Source: Abelmoschus esculentus
Taxonomy: Eukaryota > Streptophyta > Magnoliopsida > Malvales > Malvaceae
Assembly (NCBI GenBank): GCA_035048815.1
Contig: JAUCBN010000005.1
Coordinates: 11,000,517 to 11,064,516 of the forward strand
Reading direction: 5' to 3'
DNA: 64,000 nucleotides
The translations under genes were made by a program, and so were the position numbers. The notes beneath the pieces were generated by a model. That model was not told the origin of the DNA. It was given only the letters and a program-made list of their open reading frames with translations, and did not search any database. Shown in pieces: positions 24,001 to 36,440 of this stretch. Within the stretch, counting starts at the first letter, position 1; each line of letters starts with the position of its first letter.

Positions 24001-24572
24001 CCTAGAACTGAAAGTTGCTAGAAATTATATTTTAGTCCCGAATATCTTCTTTTGTTCGATTAAGGTATTTGCAGATGTTATTTTGTGCTGAAATTTTGCA
24101 TGCATGCATAAAGTTGATTTAATTTCAAGATGGTTAATCTAATTTGGATGAAGTTCTTTTATTTTGGAAGATTTACATTTTGGTCCCTAAATTAGAGGAA
24201 CATGCAATTGATGACGTTAGAATGATCCGTTTGAGTTGAAATTTGCTGAGAGGAACTCTTGTATGTTTAATTGAACTTTGATGTAGAGAATTTATATTTT
24301 GTTAATAGGATTTAAAAGTTTCACTATTTAGTCCTTAATCTATGTTAGTGTTTAATTGAATGGTTGTTTCTAATTAATGTGTTACTGATAATACTTTGTA
24401 TAAGACCTTGTCACAGAAGAATAAGATTGTGCATCTAGTAAGATAAAATAAAAAAATATAACGGTTTTAGGGTTGTTTATCGAATTGAACCTTCGTGGGT
24501 TCGGTTTGATATTCCCCGTGTAACCCGTTAGTGCCAGTACCGTCTAGGCCAGGCTAAGGGGGTTATATTTGG

Positions 24573-24590
24573 TGGTATCAGAGCCAGGTT
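24573..24590 (+). other. Tekay primer binding site (initiator tRNA-Met)
   Basis: TGGTATCAGAGCCAGGTT lies 5 bp after the 5' LTR. TGGTATCAGAGC is the standard complement to the 3' end of plant initiator tRNA-Met used by most Ty3/gypsy chromoviruses. Confidence 0.9.
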
Positions 24591-27480
24591 TGAAAAGTGT
24601 GTTATAAAGTTTGTAAAATATGTTGTTGATTTGTAAAGTGGGTAGTTGGTTGGTTAAAGCATGTATAGGATTGCCAAGTTATGTGCTTAAATGTACGATT
24701 AATCATGATATGTATGATTGAGCATGATATGTTGTTGGAGTGTGAAAATCTATTCGTGATGATTGTACTTTGCGTAATGATGGTTAAATTGGGGTTATCG
24801 GTTACACATTGCCAATGCCAACATATTTTCAGATGCTCTAAGTTTTCTCTTGGATCTTGCCCGAATGTAAGTTTGTTTTATTTAAACATTATGTTTTAAA
24901 CTGCATGTTTAAAGTTTTTGAATATGTTTCTGAGACGTAAGTCACTAGATACTGTTGGTATGAACTTTGATGGTCAAGATTGAAGATGAAACGATTGTTA
25001 GGGAAGAGTAAATTCTTCCTCCTCTGTAAGTGTGCCTTCGGTTAGGCCGAAAGGTTAGTTTGTGGTGTTGCACCGTTCTTTCGGGAGTGTTTTAGTCTGC
25101 TGAAGCTGGTACGGTTGTTGCTAATCTGACTTAGGAGTTGTCAATAGGATGGTAGTTGAAGTTGTTGGAATTGAGGATGTTATTTGTGAGTGTGAACAAT
25201 AATCATGTTTAGATTAAGAGCACATATATGTATATATTTATAGATAATGTAGGACATGCATGCATTCTTGAGCATGATATTAGAAATTGCATTTACATGC
25301 ATATACACTTGCATAGGCATTTATGAGGGCATACAGGAAATCATGCATACATTTGTTCACACTTGCGAGTAGCTCCTTGAGGGTGTAAGTGGAGTCTGGT
25401 TGGTTCTTTTAAGGTGAAGGTATGGAAAAAAAAGGAAGAGGTTGAAAGAACTTCCTTGTGGTGTTAAGCTGAATATGTAGTGGGCAAACTACCCTTTTTG
25501 GTTAGGGAATAGTCTTGGATGAACAATGAGTGGTTGTTCTTAGAGTTGTGAATGTTTGAAACCGAGGTAAATACACTGTGTTATAGTTAGTTTGAGTTGG
25601 TCATTACTAAAGGAAGGGCTGAGTTTTGCGGATTATTTCTAGTTAAGATCTGGAGGTTGTAACAAGGTTGCAACATGTTTTGTAGAGTAAGGCGGGCTGG
25701 TATTTTTTTTGAGTGATGTGAAATTATTTTGTGGAAATTATATGGAATTCTTTGTAGTGTGGTTAGTGTGCAGTTAGATCGGGGGTTGTGACCGATCTGG
25801 TATGGTCAGGATGGAAGTAAAATATGAGATAAATATTGGTATGGGAGTTGTGAAATCAGGGGTTTGAATCATAGATTGTTGTGACCTTGAGAGGTTGGGT
25901 TGTACTATAAAGGAGGAAAGTGTACATATTGTGTTTACAGGATGTTAAGTTGGGGATAAACTTCGGGTAAAGCTAGTTTTTGATGATGTCTGAAGTGGTG
26001 TTATGTGGATCGCTGGACAATTTATGGTTTGTATCGATTGTTTAGTCTTATGGGTTTGCTTTTATTGAAAAGTGTTTTGAGGTTTTGTGTTCGGTGGGTT
26101 CGTGTTTGTGGATGTTTCATCTTTATGGTTACCGCTTTGGCAAGGTTATAAAATAAGAGATGTTGGAGCTAGTGGAAGGATTGGTTCTACAAGTTTGGAT
26201 TTTGTTGTGGAATAGTTAATGTAGGAGTTGGTTTGTCGATGAGTTAATAATGGAAAAAAAAGTTTTGGGTTAAGTGTCAAGGTACTTAATGATGTGTAGA
26301 TTTTAAATTTTGAACCTTGGTGGAGTTGGTTATGGTGGCTAAACCTTAAGTTGGAGATATTATCGTTATAATGAGTATAATGTTGAGGTTGATACAAAGT
26401 TGATAAGTTTCTTGTATGATATGTTTTGTAGAATGTTAGCAACTGGGGATGACTTGGCTTACATAAGGATGCTTGCAATGGGAGTTTGTTATGTGGGATA
26501 AGCCTGGATTGTTGTGGAGTTACAAGGGAAGATGTTCGGTTAACCTATAGGGAGATCTAGTTATATGGTGGATCTATGAGCGAAATTCAACCTTGGTAAA
26601 GTTGATCGGGGACAAGTCGTGGTAAAGTGTTTGTTGAGGGTCTAGTGAAGGATATGTTCTTGGCAAGGTTTAGTTTTGTGTTGAGAATCTTTTTGTGTTA
26701 TGTTAACCGCATGGTTGTTACGGAAAGTGTCGAGATGGAATGGTATCTTGAGCAAGGCTTATGGTAATCTTTTTCCATGAGTTTGGTGGTAAGTGTTGTG
26801 GTAGGAGTTGGGGAAAAACATGTGTATTTGACTAAGCTGGTTTGGATTATGTTTGAATCATATGTAAATATTTATCTTGCTGATAAGGTAAGAATGAATA
26901 TCAATTTTCTTTGGGTTATTATTAGTAGTAAGGGTGCCCAGGGTTGAAGTCGGGAAGAATCATCATAAGTTTGGTAATAGGTTCTATGGATGATATGAAG
27001 TTTTCTTATGAGGGTTGTTGGATCAATCGTTTGTTTGAGTACAGTTTTCTTGGGTTCCTAAGTCCCATTGGAAAGATGTGTGAGTGGTGTATCTATAACA
27101 TGATAAGATTTGAGAGTTTTTAAGACCGACATAGGTTGCTGTTTGGATGTTGGGTTTTATCATTCATAGGTAAATGGATGATATGTTGTGACGTTGTGAT
27201 ATGATTAATATGACTCATAATGAAGTTGTTGTTGTTGGTGGAGCTTGCTTAAAACAGTGTTGACAGTTTTGTGCAAAGTTATTCTGAAGTTTGTTGTGTG
27301 GAGTGGAGGTTGGTGGAAGGCTTAGTTGGTTACCTGGTATGTGGGAGGATGTCAAAAGTAAGGTTAGTTCGATGGTGATGGTATGGAAACCGTTGCGGTT
27401 ATCAAGAGTTGGTCATCAACCTTATGGGATTTTCTTTTGAGTTATATTTTCTATAGAGGTTGAGATGGTGTGATGGTTTG
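24591..27480 (+). pseudogene. Tekay interior, presumed gag-PR-RT, too decayed to read
   Basis: By position and length this should hold gag, protease, RT and most of RNase H. I could not read any diagnostic motif on either strand. It is rich in TG and TTG with stops in all frames, consistent with heavy C-to-T decay, but an unrelated replacement cannot be excluded by eye. Confidence 0.4.
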
Positions 27481-28960
27481 TGCATTGTTGCTTTGGTGTG
27501 GGGAAAGAATTTGTGGGTTGTCTGTTGCATACCATCCGGGGAAAGCTAAGATGATGTCTGAATCTTTGAGCCATAAAACGACGGTTGAGTTGAGAGTAAT
27601 GTTTTCTAAGTTGAGTATTTCAAAGGAAGGTGGTTGAGTGGTGGAATTGTAAGTAAAGCCTATCTTGGTTGAGATGATAAGGTGAAACAGTTAGAGGATG
27701 AGACGTTGGTACCTTTTTGTGGAGGATATGGCTAAGAATAGACCGACCGAGTATCGTTTTGATGAGGAGGAGATGTTGTGGTTTAGGGGTCAGAGTGTGG
27801 TGCCGGATGAGGTTGAGTTGAGGTAAGCTATTTTAGCGGGAGCACATACTAGTCCGTTTGCTATGCATCCGAGTGGAGTGAAGGTATATAGGGATCTTAA
27901 AAGTGTGTACTTCTGGATTGGTTTAAAGGAAGATGTGACAGAGTCCAAGAAGGATTCTATATGGGTTACTGTTGATAGGTTTCAAAGTGTGCACATTTTC
28001 TTGCCGTGCATACAATGTGATCTATGGATAAGTTGGTAGAGTTGTATGTTTCTGGGATGGTGAAGTCACATAGTGTGCTTAAGTTGATCATATCGGATTG
28101 AGGTCCGCGGTTTACATCTATGTTCTAGAGGAGTTTGTAAGTTACTTTGGGTACGAGGCTTAGCTTTAGTACAACTTATCATCCACAGACGGATGGACAA
28201 TCTTAGTGTGTTATTCAGACTTTGGAAGATATGTTCAAGGTTTGTGTCATCGAGTTTCAAGGTTCTTGGGGGAAACAGTTGTCTTTAGTGGAGTTTGTAT
28301 ATAACAGTAGCTCCAAGCGAGTATACGGATGGCACCGTTTGAGGCTTTAAACGGGCATAGGTGTTGTATACCTTTGTGTTGGAAAGAATTTGGGCAAAAG
28401 TATGTTTCTTTGCCTCAAGTTTTAAAAATATGGATGGGAAGGTTAAGTTGATATGTGCTAAACTTAAGGAAGCTTCGGATAGGCAGAAGTTCTATGACGA
28501 TTTAAAGCATAGAGAGATAGAGTATACTGTTGGGGACAAAGTGTTTCTTAAGGTTTCTCCGTGTAAGTAGGTGATGAGGTTTGGACGTAAGAGTAAGTTG
28601 GGTCATCGTTTTTCTTGGGCCATATGAGGTGTTAGAGCCAATTGGTTGTTATCGGTTGAGGTTGCTGGTGGAATTGAGTTGGATGCATTATGTTTTCTAA
28701 TGTATCGATGCTTTGTAAGTATAGTTCAGATCCTCCTCATGTTGTTCTAGTTGAGGAGTTTGAGTTAAGAGCGGATATGAGTTATGAGGAGGAACTAGTG
28801 AGGATTTTGGATGTGGATACAAAGGTTTTTCGAGGAAGAACCATAGATTTGGGTAAAGTGCTTTGGAAATACCAAGGTGTCGAAGAGGTAACTTGGGAGA
28901 CATGGAAAAAGTATGGAGGAGAAATTTTCTCACTTGTTTACTTGAGGTAAATTTCGAGGA
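27480..28960 (+). pseudogene. Tekay integrase and chromodomain-like tail, with stops
   Basis: Plus-strand readings give, in order: the end of RNase H (AYHPGKAK, about 27525), the integrase zinc-binding region (27839-27920), the core with SD-stop-GPRFTSMF (about 28095), TTYHPQTDGQS (about 28180), then the C-terminal domain. A final frame at 28690-28950 contains SSDPPHVVLVEEF and GKVLWKYQGVEEVTWE, the chromodomain-like end of chromovirus integrases that steers insertion to particular chromatin. Several stops sit where a C-to-T change would turn Arg, Gln or Trp codons into stops. The protein is not functional. Confidence 0.85.
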
Positions 28961-28972
28961 CGAAATTTTCTT

Positions 28973-28985
28973 AAGAGGGGGAGAG
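28973..28985 (+). other. Tekay polypurine tract
   Basis: AAGAGGGGGAGAG directly precedes the 3' LTR start TGTAATATCC, the expected site for plus-strand priming. Confidence 0.85.
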
Positions 28986-28986
28986 T

Positions 28987-31900
28987 TGTAATATCCTGAT
29001 TTTGGGGATATTAGTTAGGCCTTAGTTAGGAGAATTCGATTCGGGTCGAATCGGGTTCTCCGATTCATTATTCCGGTGGAAAAAAATAAATGAGAATATT
29101 TTAATTAGGAAAAATAATAATTTTAGTATATGGGTTAAAATATTGAAAATATGTTTCAAGATTAAAAGAAAATAATTTGGACTTTATATTGATTTTTAAT
29201 TAAGCTTAATTATGCATAAGTGACCAATTTGTAATTTTTGGAAAAATTGGAGGACTTATCTTGTAATTTTTCGAAAATATGATGTTTTAGTGACTAAATT
29301 GAAAAGCAAGCTAAACTTAGAATCCTTAGAGGGCCATAAACCCATTTCTAATTTTTAATAATGATTTATTCATCAAAATGTGTTTTAATTACTTTAATTA
29401 GATATTTTTAATCATTTTCTCTCAAAACCACTTTTCTCTCATTTTCTCTCATCTTTTTCTCTTATTTTCTCTTCACTTTCTCTTCAATTCCTTGCTGATT
29501 TTTGCATCTTTTTCAACAAAGATTACATTATTTGCATCATCTTTCTATCCTTTACAAAATCTAAGCATCAATTTCATCAAATCAACATCAAATTGCAAGG
29601 AATCAAGAAGAGGAAATTACATCTTTTTGGTGAATAGATCTTGAAGGTAATTTTCTGGATTTTTATTCTTTTCTAAGGTTCTTTATTGAAATTCTCAAGT
29701 ATTAGCTTGCTAATCTTTTAATAAAAACTTAATTCTATGTTTTTAATGTTAGATCTAGTGATTTTGTGAATGTTTTTGTGAAATCTTTTTGGATCTCATT
29801 CAATGCTGGAATTAGATAAATTCAATTATGTTTTTATGCTAATTAAATGATTAATTGAGTCTTGATTTGATAGCACATTAATTTAATCCCGGAATAATAC
29901 AATCGGTGTAGTTTTAAGGTGCTTTTCGGTTGTTTTATGGGCTGTTTTAGATGCTTTAATGTTGCCGGAGATATAAGGATGATTTAGATGTGTCTTTGGA
30001 TCATAATTGAAGTGGATTAGATGTTAGATTCGTTAGGTTTTGGGCTGATGTTGTTCGGATGCGTTTCGGCTTAGTTTATGGTCTTTTCGGCTAAGTTTTC
30101 GGTAGTTTAATGGTGATCGGATATGGCTGTTGGTTTGAGCATGTTATGATGTGAGAATGCTCTGTTTTTAATGTTGTAGAGGAGGTACAACAAGGTGCTT
30201 GATTGCTGGTGCGTTGGTGCGATCATCGGATAGCGGCGAAAGCTTGTTTCGCTTGTTGGTGAGTGATTACGAATTTAAAGCGAATCGCGTTTGGTACGTT
30301 CTGTTTTGGGGACTATGGAAGAGTGTGAAAACCTTCCATAGTTCAAGAGTAAGTAAAGTAAATGTTTTTGATAAACCGATATGAGTTTCGACTACATTTG
30401 ATAAAGGCATTACGTTGGTAATGCAATGAGATTTATGGAAATGCATGAGCATGTTTTGAAATGGTGCATACATGAGAATTACTTTCTGAAATGCATAGCT
30501 TATTTAGCATCCATGATTATGAAAAATTATGAGAAATAATTTGGGATACAATATGGTTATTTGCCTTATATATGGTGGTGCCTTTGGGCATGGCTTTTGG
30601 TTCATTTGTTGAACATATTGAGCATGCATTATGAGCAACAAGTTATATGATTTGAAACACAATATGGTTAATTACCTTATACATGATGGTGCCTTTGGGC
30701 ATGACTTTGGTTCATTTGTTGACCATATTATGCATGCATTATAAGCAGCAAGTTATCATGCACATTTGACTATGATATTGGCTTAGTGACACTAACTTTA
30801 GATTCGAATACGAATGACATGTCATTAGGATTGAGTGCACTATAAAATGAAGAGAATATTGAATTTGCCTACACGTAAACAAGGGTGACTTTGTGTCCAA
30901 CCGTGCGTGGTAGAGCCGCCTACACGTAAACAAGGGTGACTTTATGTCCTACCGTGTGTGGTAGAGCTTGCCTATATGTAAACAAGGGTGACTTTGTGTC
31001 TGACCGTGCATATAGTTGACCCATACGTAAATAAGGGTGACTTTGTGTCCAACCGTGCATAGTGGGGGATAACATGTATACAAGGGTGACTAAGTGTCCG
31101 ACCGATGCATGTTGAGAAAAAGGATCCGTGTATTCGGTAAACCCAAGGTTCACATTAAGTGGTCACTAGAAAGCCAGTATACATACATGAATTTGAAATG
31201 GACATTGTGCATCTTTTATAAATTGATTTGATAAGATTATGTGAACTCAAGGAAGCATATGATTTAAAGAACATGAGCATGAGATGCTAGCATGCATGAT
31301 TTAACAATGCATTACAAAATATGGTTTCATCATAGTTTTAAATAGATGCATTGATGATTTGTGTAGAGCTTCCTCACTAAGCATGTTTGCTTAAGCTCTT
31401 TTCTCATCCATGCAGAGAAATAAAGACACTTGGAGCTTCGTTCGTGGCAAGGAAACCAAGGGAAAGAATCACTTTGAATTTTGGTATGTTTTGACAAACA
31501 AATTGGGCAAGGCAATGTGTAACCCAACCAATGTGAGGAGTGTGTACTTAGGTTTTGGTTTATGTTGTAATAAGACCATTATTGTTTGGGTGCTAATTGT
31601 TGAACTTTGTAATTGTTTGAATTGTTGAAACATGTACAAGCATGTTTGTTATGTTGTTAATCATTTTCTAGGGAGCATGCCTATAGCTTGAATGATGTCC
31701 GTGACGTTGTTGAATATGTGCCATAAGTTGCTAATTATGCCTAGGATTGATGCATTTAGTGGTTCTAATTAACGATTGAGTATTGAGTAATTGGTATGCA
31801 CTTAGTGTAAGGAAACGTTTGGTTCCAAACCTAAAGTTTTGAAACCTTTGGGTGAAGATTCCGAAACCTTTGACAAATAGTTTCGAAACCTTCACAAGGT

Positions 31901-32600
31901 TTCGAAACCTTACGGGCAATTTCAATTCTGGATAGCTACTGGATGCGAAAAGTTTCGAAACTTTCCAGGAAAGTTTCAAAACCTTTTACAAAAAGTTTCG
32001 GAACCTCTAGGAAGGTTCCGAAACCTTTGATCACCTATAACTGAAAGTTGCTAGAAATTGTATTTTAGTCCCGAATATCTTCTTTTGTTCGATTAAGGTA
32101 CTTGCAGATGTTATTTTGTGCTGAAATTTTGCATGCATGCTTAAAGTTGATTTAATTTCAAGATGGTTAATCTAATTTGGATGAATTCCTTTTATTTTGG
32201 AAGATTTACATTTTGGTCCCTAAATTAGAGGAACATGCAATTGATGACGTTAGAATGATCCGTTTGAGTTGAAATTTGCTGAGAGGAACTCTTGTATGTT
32301 TAATTGAACTTTGATGAAGAGAATTTATATTTTGTTAATAGGATTTAAAAGTTTCACGATTTAGTCCTTAATCTATTTTAGTGTTTAATCAGATGGTTGT
32401 TTCTAATTAATGTGTTATCGACAATGCTTTGTATGAGACCTTGTCACATAGGAATAAGATTGTGCATCTAGTAAGATAAAATAAAAAAATATAACGGTTT
32501 TAGGGTTGTTTATCGAATCGAACCTTCGTGGGTTTGGTTTGATATTCCCCGTGTAACCCGTTAGTGCCGGTTCCGTCTAGGCCAGGCTAAGGGGGTTACA
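28987..32600 (+). repeat. Tekay 3' LTR (3614 bp)
   Basis: Matches the 5' LTR throughout, including the minisatellite (30868-31111) and the TTTCGAAA cluster (31830-32035). It ends GGGGGTTACA and is followed by the target copy AGTCG. Confidence 0.9.
30868..31111. repeat. 50-bp minisatellite in Tekay 3' LTR, 5 units
   Basis: Same array and unit number as in the 5' LTR, as expected for LTRs made identical at insertion. Confidence 0.85.
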
Positions 32601-32605
32601 AGTCG

Positions 32606-32850
32606 AGTCCAATCGAGTCTAGCTTTAATAGAGCTTTGATCGAATTAAAATCGAATAGCTCGCGACTTGTCTCGTCTCATTTACGGTTATATTCTCTCTT
32701 GTCAAAGTTATAATAAATATATAAGATATATAAAATTGTAAAATTTTAAGAGGTAAAATTATATTATCAATAAAAATATAAATAGATTTTTTAAATAAAT
32801 AAAAATTCAAAATATCTAGAAACACGTAAATTTTTATTATTTAAATTAAA
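32606..32850. repeat. TCGAG-rich dispersed repeat, copy 2 (right half)
   Basis: Continues the repeat that the Tekay element interrupts at 20964, with AGTCGAGTCCAATCGAG and TAGCTCGCGACTTGTCTCGT, then fades into AT-rich sequence. Confidence 0.5.
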
Positions 32851-32859
32851 AATCTAAAC

Positions 32860-33623
32860 TTTATAAGAAATTAAAAAGAACTAAAAATAAAATTTTGTAA
32901 TACTAGATAATTCATTTTTTTCTACGTCTCAACATCCGAGCACTTAATTTATATTTTTATATATTGTTTGGTATAAAACAGGTAAGGTTATAGTTTTCTT
33001 TTCTTAGAAATGAAATAAACCTACTGCTAATACCAACTACAATCGATAGATGCTAAAAACAAAAATTATAGACAAATATCAATTGTAAATAAGCACCGCC
33101 AGAATAGCACATTGGTTGTCACAGTAGCAGAGTGAAGATAACATATGGTGCAAGGTAGATGGAGAATAAAGAATCGAACCCAATGAGCCCAATCAGAGAA
33201 GAAACGAAAGTAATGAGAGAAAGTGAAACCATGGTCAAAGTCAATAGAAACTCAAGAGTCCAAAGGGAGCAAAATTAAAAAATAAAATAAAGAGTTGCAT
33301 TTTAATATGAGTTTTTATTTTTATTCCTTTTAGAACTCCTACTATTAATGAGAGACTTTGACCTAGGCTTAGACTATATAAAGTAAACCCTTAGATCTAG
33401 ACTTTGACATTTAGCCGCCGAAAACACATTATGTTCTAAATCTTCCTCAAGGTATATGTTAATTTTGTAGTAGTCGTGGAGCAAGGTTGTAATCTTATTT
33501 GATTCTTATTAATGCAAATTCAAGTTTTATATTTTATTTTCTTTTCGTTCTCGCTCTTTTGCATATGAGCTCAGAAGATAAATTTGCGAGAAAAAATTCA
33601 TTTGTCTAGACTAAGGATAAGTT
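32860..33623 (+). repeat. Truncated LTR of Athila/Tat-type element (possible 5' LTR of element H)
   Basis: Closely matches the first two thirds of the LTR at 48742-50133, sharing AATAAACCTACTG, ACCAACTACAATCGATAGAT and ACACATTATGTTCTAAATCT. The match fades upstream of about 32860 and stops abruptly at about 33624, where direct repeat D begins. No primer site or gag follows. It may be the truncated 5' LTR of the element whose pol resumes at 34190, or a separate fragment. Confidence 0.7.
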
Positions 33624-34185
33624 TACAGTCCAAAAACATATGTGACTATATTAGTCGATTTTTAAATTCGGTGACTAAATTTGTACTGAAGGTAAACAAA
33701 CGTGACTTCCGTGGTGATTAGCCCTTAAATTTTATGTGAACATAAAAACTCGACTGGACTTAAATTTTTTAAAATCTACTCAACTTAATCAAACGCTTGT
33801 CACCTAAACAAAATAACCCTATTCTTATATTCATTCAATTGTTTATAATATTCTCCTAGTGCTAACATTTCATTTTTATAATAGTATTTTCCAACCCACA
33901 TCAAGTTTAGTTGTTGATATCAAAGTTGAGGTTTAAGGTTTAGATTTAGTCTATATATATAAGAGAACACAAGTTATTTTTGCTTACCTTTTTGTGAGAA
34001 ATGACCATACAATTTCTTAGATATTATGAAATTAAGGTATTGGAATCATACATCTAATATCAAATGTTTTGAAAATACAACAAAACTTTTAATATATATA
34101 TTTCAAATTATTTATGTTTTGAAAATACAAAAAAACATTTTAATATATATGACCAGATGATTTCTTAGATATTCTGAAATTAAGG
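33624..34185. repeat. Direct repeat D, copy 2
   Basis: Second copy of 20120-20625. After about 34110 a partial duplicate of its own tail follows (TAGATATTCTGAAATTAAGG at about 34165). It separates the LTR fragment at 32860 from the pol fragment at 34190. Confidence 0.7.
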
Positions 34186-34189
34186 CATT

Positions 34190-34678
34190 TAGAAGGATAC
34201 TATTCAGATTATGCAATGTCCCAACAACTTTCCAGTGATGCATGATAGCATTTTTCCCGATATGATTGAAGATCTTGAGATCTTCACGGATGATTTTTCA
34301 GTTTTTAGATATGATTTTGATAGTTGCCTTGGCAACCTGTAAAAAGTTCTATAGAAATGTGAAGAATCAAACCTGATTTTGAATTAGAAAAATTGCACTT
34401 TATGATAGATGAAGGAATCTTACTTGGGCATTAAATTTCCTAACAAGGTATTGAAGTTGACAAGTTCAAAATATACGTAATAGAAAAATTGCCTCCTCCA
34501 ACTTCAGTGAAAGCAATTCAAAATTTTCTACGACATGTAGGACTTTTACATAAAATTTATTAAAAAATTTCAAAATCACTAAACCTTTGTACTCCCTACT
34601 AGAACAGAACAAACCATTCATCTTTGATGATTCATGTACAAAAGCATTTGAAAAAATAAAACAAAAGCTAGTGACAAC
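34190..34678 (+). pseudogene. Element H reverse transcriptase fragment
   Basis: Reads FRLCNVPTTFPVMHDSIFPD, then LEIFTDDFSVF holding the catalytic Asp pair (about 34275-34310), then thumb and connection segments up to KQKLVTT at the insertion of a solo LTR. The motifs are those of Athila/Tat-type Ty3/gypsy RT. The fingers, gag and protease are missing upstream. Multiple stops and shifts are present. The frame resumes at 36034. Confidence 0.8.
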
Positions 34679-36028
34679 TGATAAGTGCTCAACTTACTAT
34701 CACTTTTTACACTTTTCATGGTCTATAATCACCAATTCTATACTTACTTGAATCAATGCATGTACTTAATATGAACTATTTAGGGATTTTGTTGTTAAAG
34801 ATAATATTTACTGGAAAGGCAAGATTTACTGCATTTTAGTATTTGTGTAGGAAGAAGTATTGCCGTGGCAGCAACTGAGGTCGAGGTAGGACCTGATACC
34901 GAGGCAGGACCTGATGTCGAGGCAGCAGAGGACAAGTAGATATGTGGTAGGCAAGCTGAGGAAAAAAATGAGGAGAACATTGCTAGACAAGAAGCCCAAG
35001 GACCGGAGCTGGATCGCAAGAGGAAAGCCCAAGACAAGGCTACACGGGAAAGCCTCCTAGTTGGAATAAACTTTGAAATATTTTAATTATGTACATGACT
35101 TATTCCCTACTCCAAGTTGTATTCTATTTAGGAAAGGTTTGCCCTAGGCCAAGCCTATATAAGACATAGTCGTCCAAGGAGAAGGGCAACCATTAGACAA
35201 TTAGCAATTCAGAATATAGAGAGCTTAGCCGACTTCATCTTTAGTTTTTCTTTCTTTTACATTATGTTCTAAGTTTATTTAGGCTTAGGTGAAGGTTGTA
35301 AAGTATTAGTGTGAGGAAGTTGAACTTTGTTTCTTGTTTCTAATGCAATAAAATATCAGAATTTGCTTATTTTTGCCATTCCTTGTTCTTGCATTCAAGC
35401 TTGAGCGAGAAGTTTGTGAGTAATCTATTTATCTAATATCGAGATAGTTAGATTAATGAAAGGTATAAGTACGATGTTTCAATCGGGAAACACTAACTCG
35501 GCCTAAAGATAGGTTAAGAGTTTCAGCGGCTAAGAGAAGTGTCGGATTGGTTGGTGATTATAATTGATTCACACTGAGAGGTATCATCAAGGACTGACCA
35601 TCAACAATACTTCGACTTAGAGATAAGTAGAGGCACTAAAGGATACTTTGCCGAACTTTGATAAAGTATTACCAAGAGCAAGAGATTACCGTGGCGGACG
35701 AGCATCATTGTCGTCGATGTAGTAATCTGCAGTACTGCCGAGGCAATGTTGTGCAATTCACTGAGCAGAAAGAAGTCAATCCTATCAACTCTACAATACA
35801 ACTGGATCCTAGCCACTTTCTCTATCTGTTTTTCCTTATTATTTAGGTTTCTTTATTTAGTTCAATCTCAACCCAATCACTTTTTTTTATTTCTTTACAG
35901 AGCAAGAAGATTAAAGGAAGCATATTAAGTAGACCAATCCTTGTGGAGACGATACGCGATTTACTCATCACTTTATTACTTGACGACGTGTTCACTTGCA
36001 CTAAATTGCGCATATTTAGCATGCATTA
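34679..36028 (+). mobile_element. Solo LTR S1 (Athila/Tat-like, 1350 bp) inside H pol
   Basis: Begins TGATAAGTGCTC, ends GCATGCATTA, and is flanked by the 5-bp duplication ACAAC (34674-34678 and 36029-36033). It interrupts the RT/RNase H reading of element H, which joins again across it. Its general plan (TGATAAGTG start, ACATTATGTTCTAAGTTTAT block, TTGTGGAGACGAT near the end) is like the other Athila/Tat LTRs here, but the sequence is a different subfamily. The end TTA instead of TCA suggests one C-to-T change. Confidence 0.9.
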
Positions 36029-36033
36029 ACAAC

Positions 36034-36440
36034 ACCAATTATTGTACCAGCCGACTGGAATCTACGATTCGAATTAATATGTGATACAAGCGATTACGTT
36101 GTTGCGGCAGTACTTGGGCAATGAAAAAATGGAATTTTTATGTCATACATTATGGAAGTAAGACCGTAAATGAGCCTAAGTCAACTACACAACAACAGAA
36201 AAAGAACTATTGGCAGTAGTGTTTGCATTCGATAAATTTAGGTCCGATCTCATTGAAAGCAAAGTAACCGTGCACACGGACCACTCAACTATCAAATACC
36301 TACTCTCAAAGAAAGATGCAAAACCAAGGTTAATTAGATGGATCCTGCTACTCCAAGAATTTGATGTTGAAATCAAATTAAGACAAGAAAAGAATAAAAG
36401 ACCAAGTAGCTAACCACCTTTCTAGACTAGAAGGAGATAA
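36034..36440 (+). pseudogene. Element H RNase H fragment
   Basis: Reads APIIVPADW-like start, then [53 protein letters not shown] and [18 protein letters not shown]. These are the successive RNase H active-site blocks of Ty3/gypsy pol. A 67-codon stretch (36210-36413) is still open. It is continuous with the RT fragment before S1. Confidence 0.85.

Larger units (their letters stand above)
20965..24567 (+). repeat. Tekay 5' LTR (3603 bp)
   Basis: Starts TGTAACATCCCG. It ends GGGGGTTATA where the 3' LTR has TTACA, one C-to-T change. It contains a 50-bp minisatellite (22834-23078) and a cluster of TTTCGAAA-type palindromes (23797-24000). Short frames that recur in each LTR copy (for example 22166-22351) appear only because the LTRs are copies; they show no coding features. 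Confidence 0.9.
20965..32600 (+). mobile_element. Complete but dead Tekay/Del-type chromovirus (Ty3/gypsy)
   Basis: Two LTRs of about 3.6 kb (20965-24567 and 28987-32600) in direct orientation begin TGTAA and end TTACA. The 5-bp duplication AGTCG flanks them (20960-20964 and 32601-32605). A tRNA-Met primer site (24573-24584) and a polypurine tract (28973-28985) are in place. The 4.4-kb interior has a recognisable integrase and chromodomain-like C-terminus, which places it in the chromoviruses; the very long LTRs suggest Tekay/Del. Over the first 450 bp the LTRs differ at about 17 sites by hand count (3-4%). Stops in integrase make it inactive. Confidence 0.9.

Noticed and set aside
24591..27480. 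A long RT-free interior, suggesting that the Tekay element is a non-autonomous LARD
   Set aside because: Integrase and the chromodomain-like tail are still recognisable downstream and the interior has normal coding length. Heavy decay is the simpler reading, though a search is needed to settle it.
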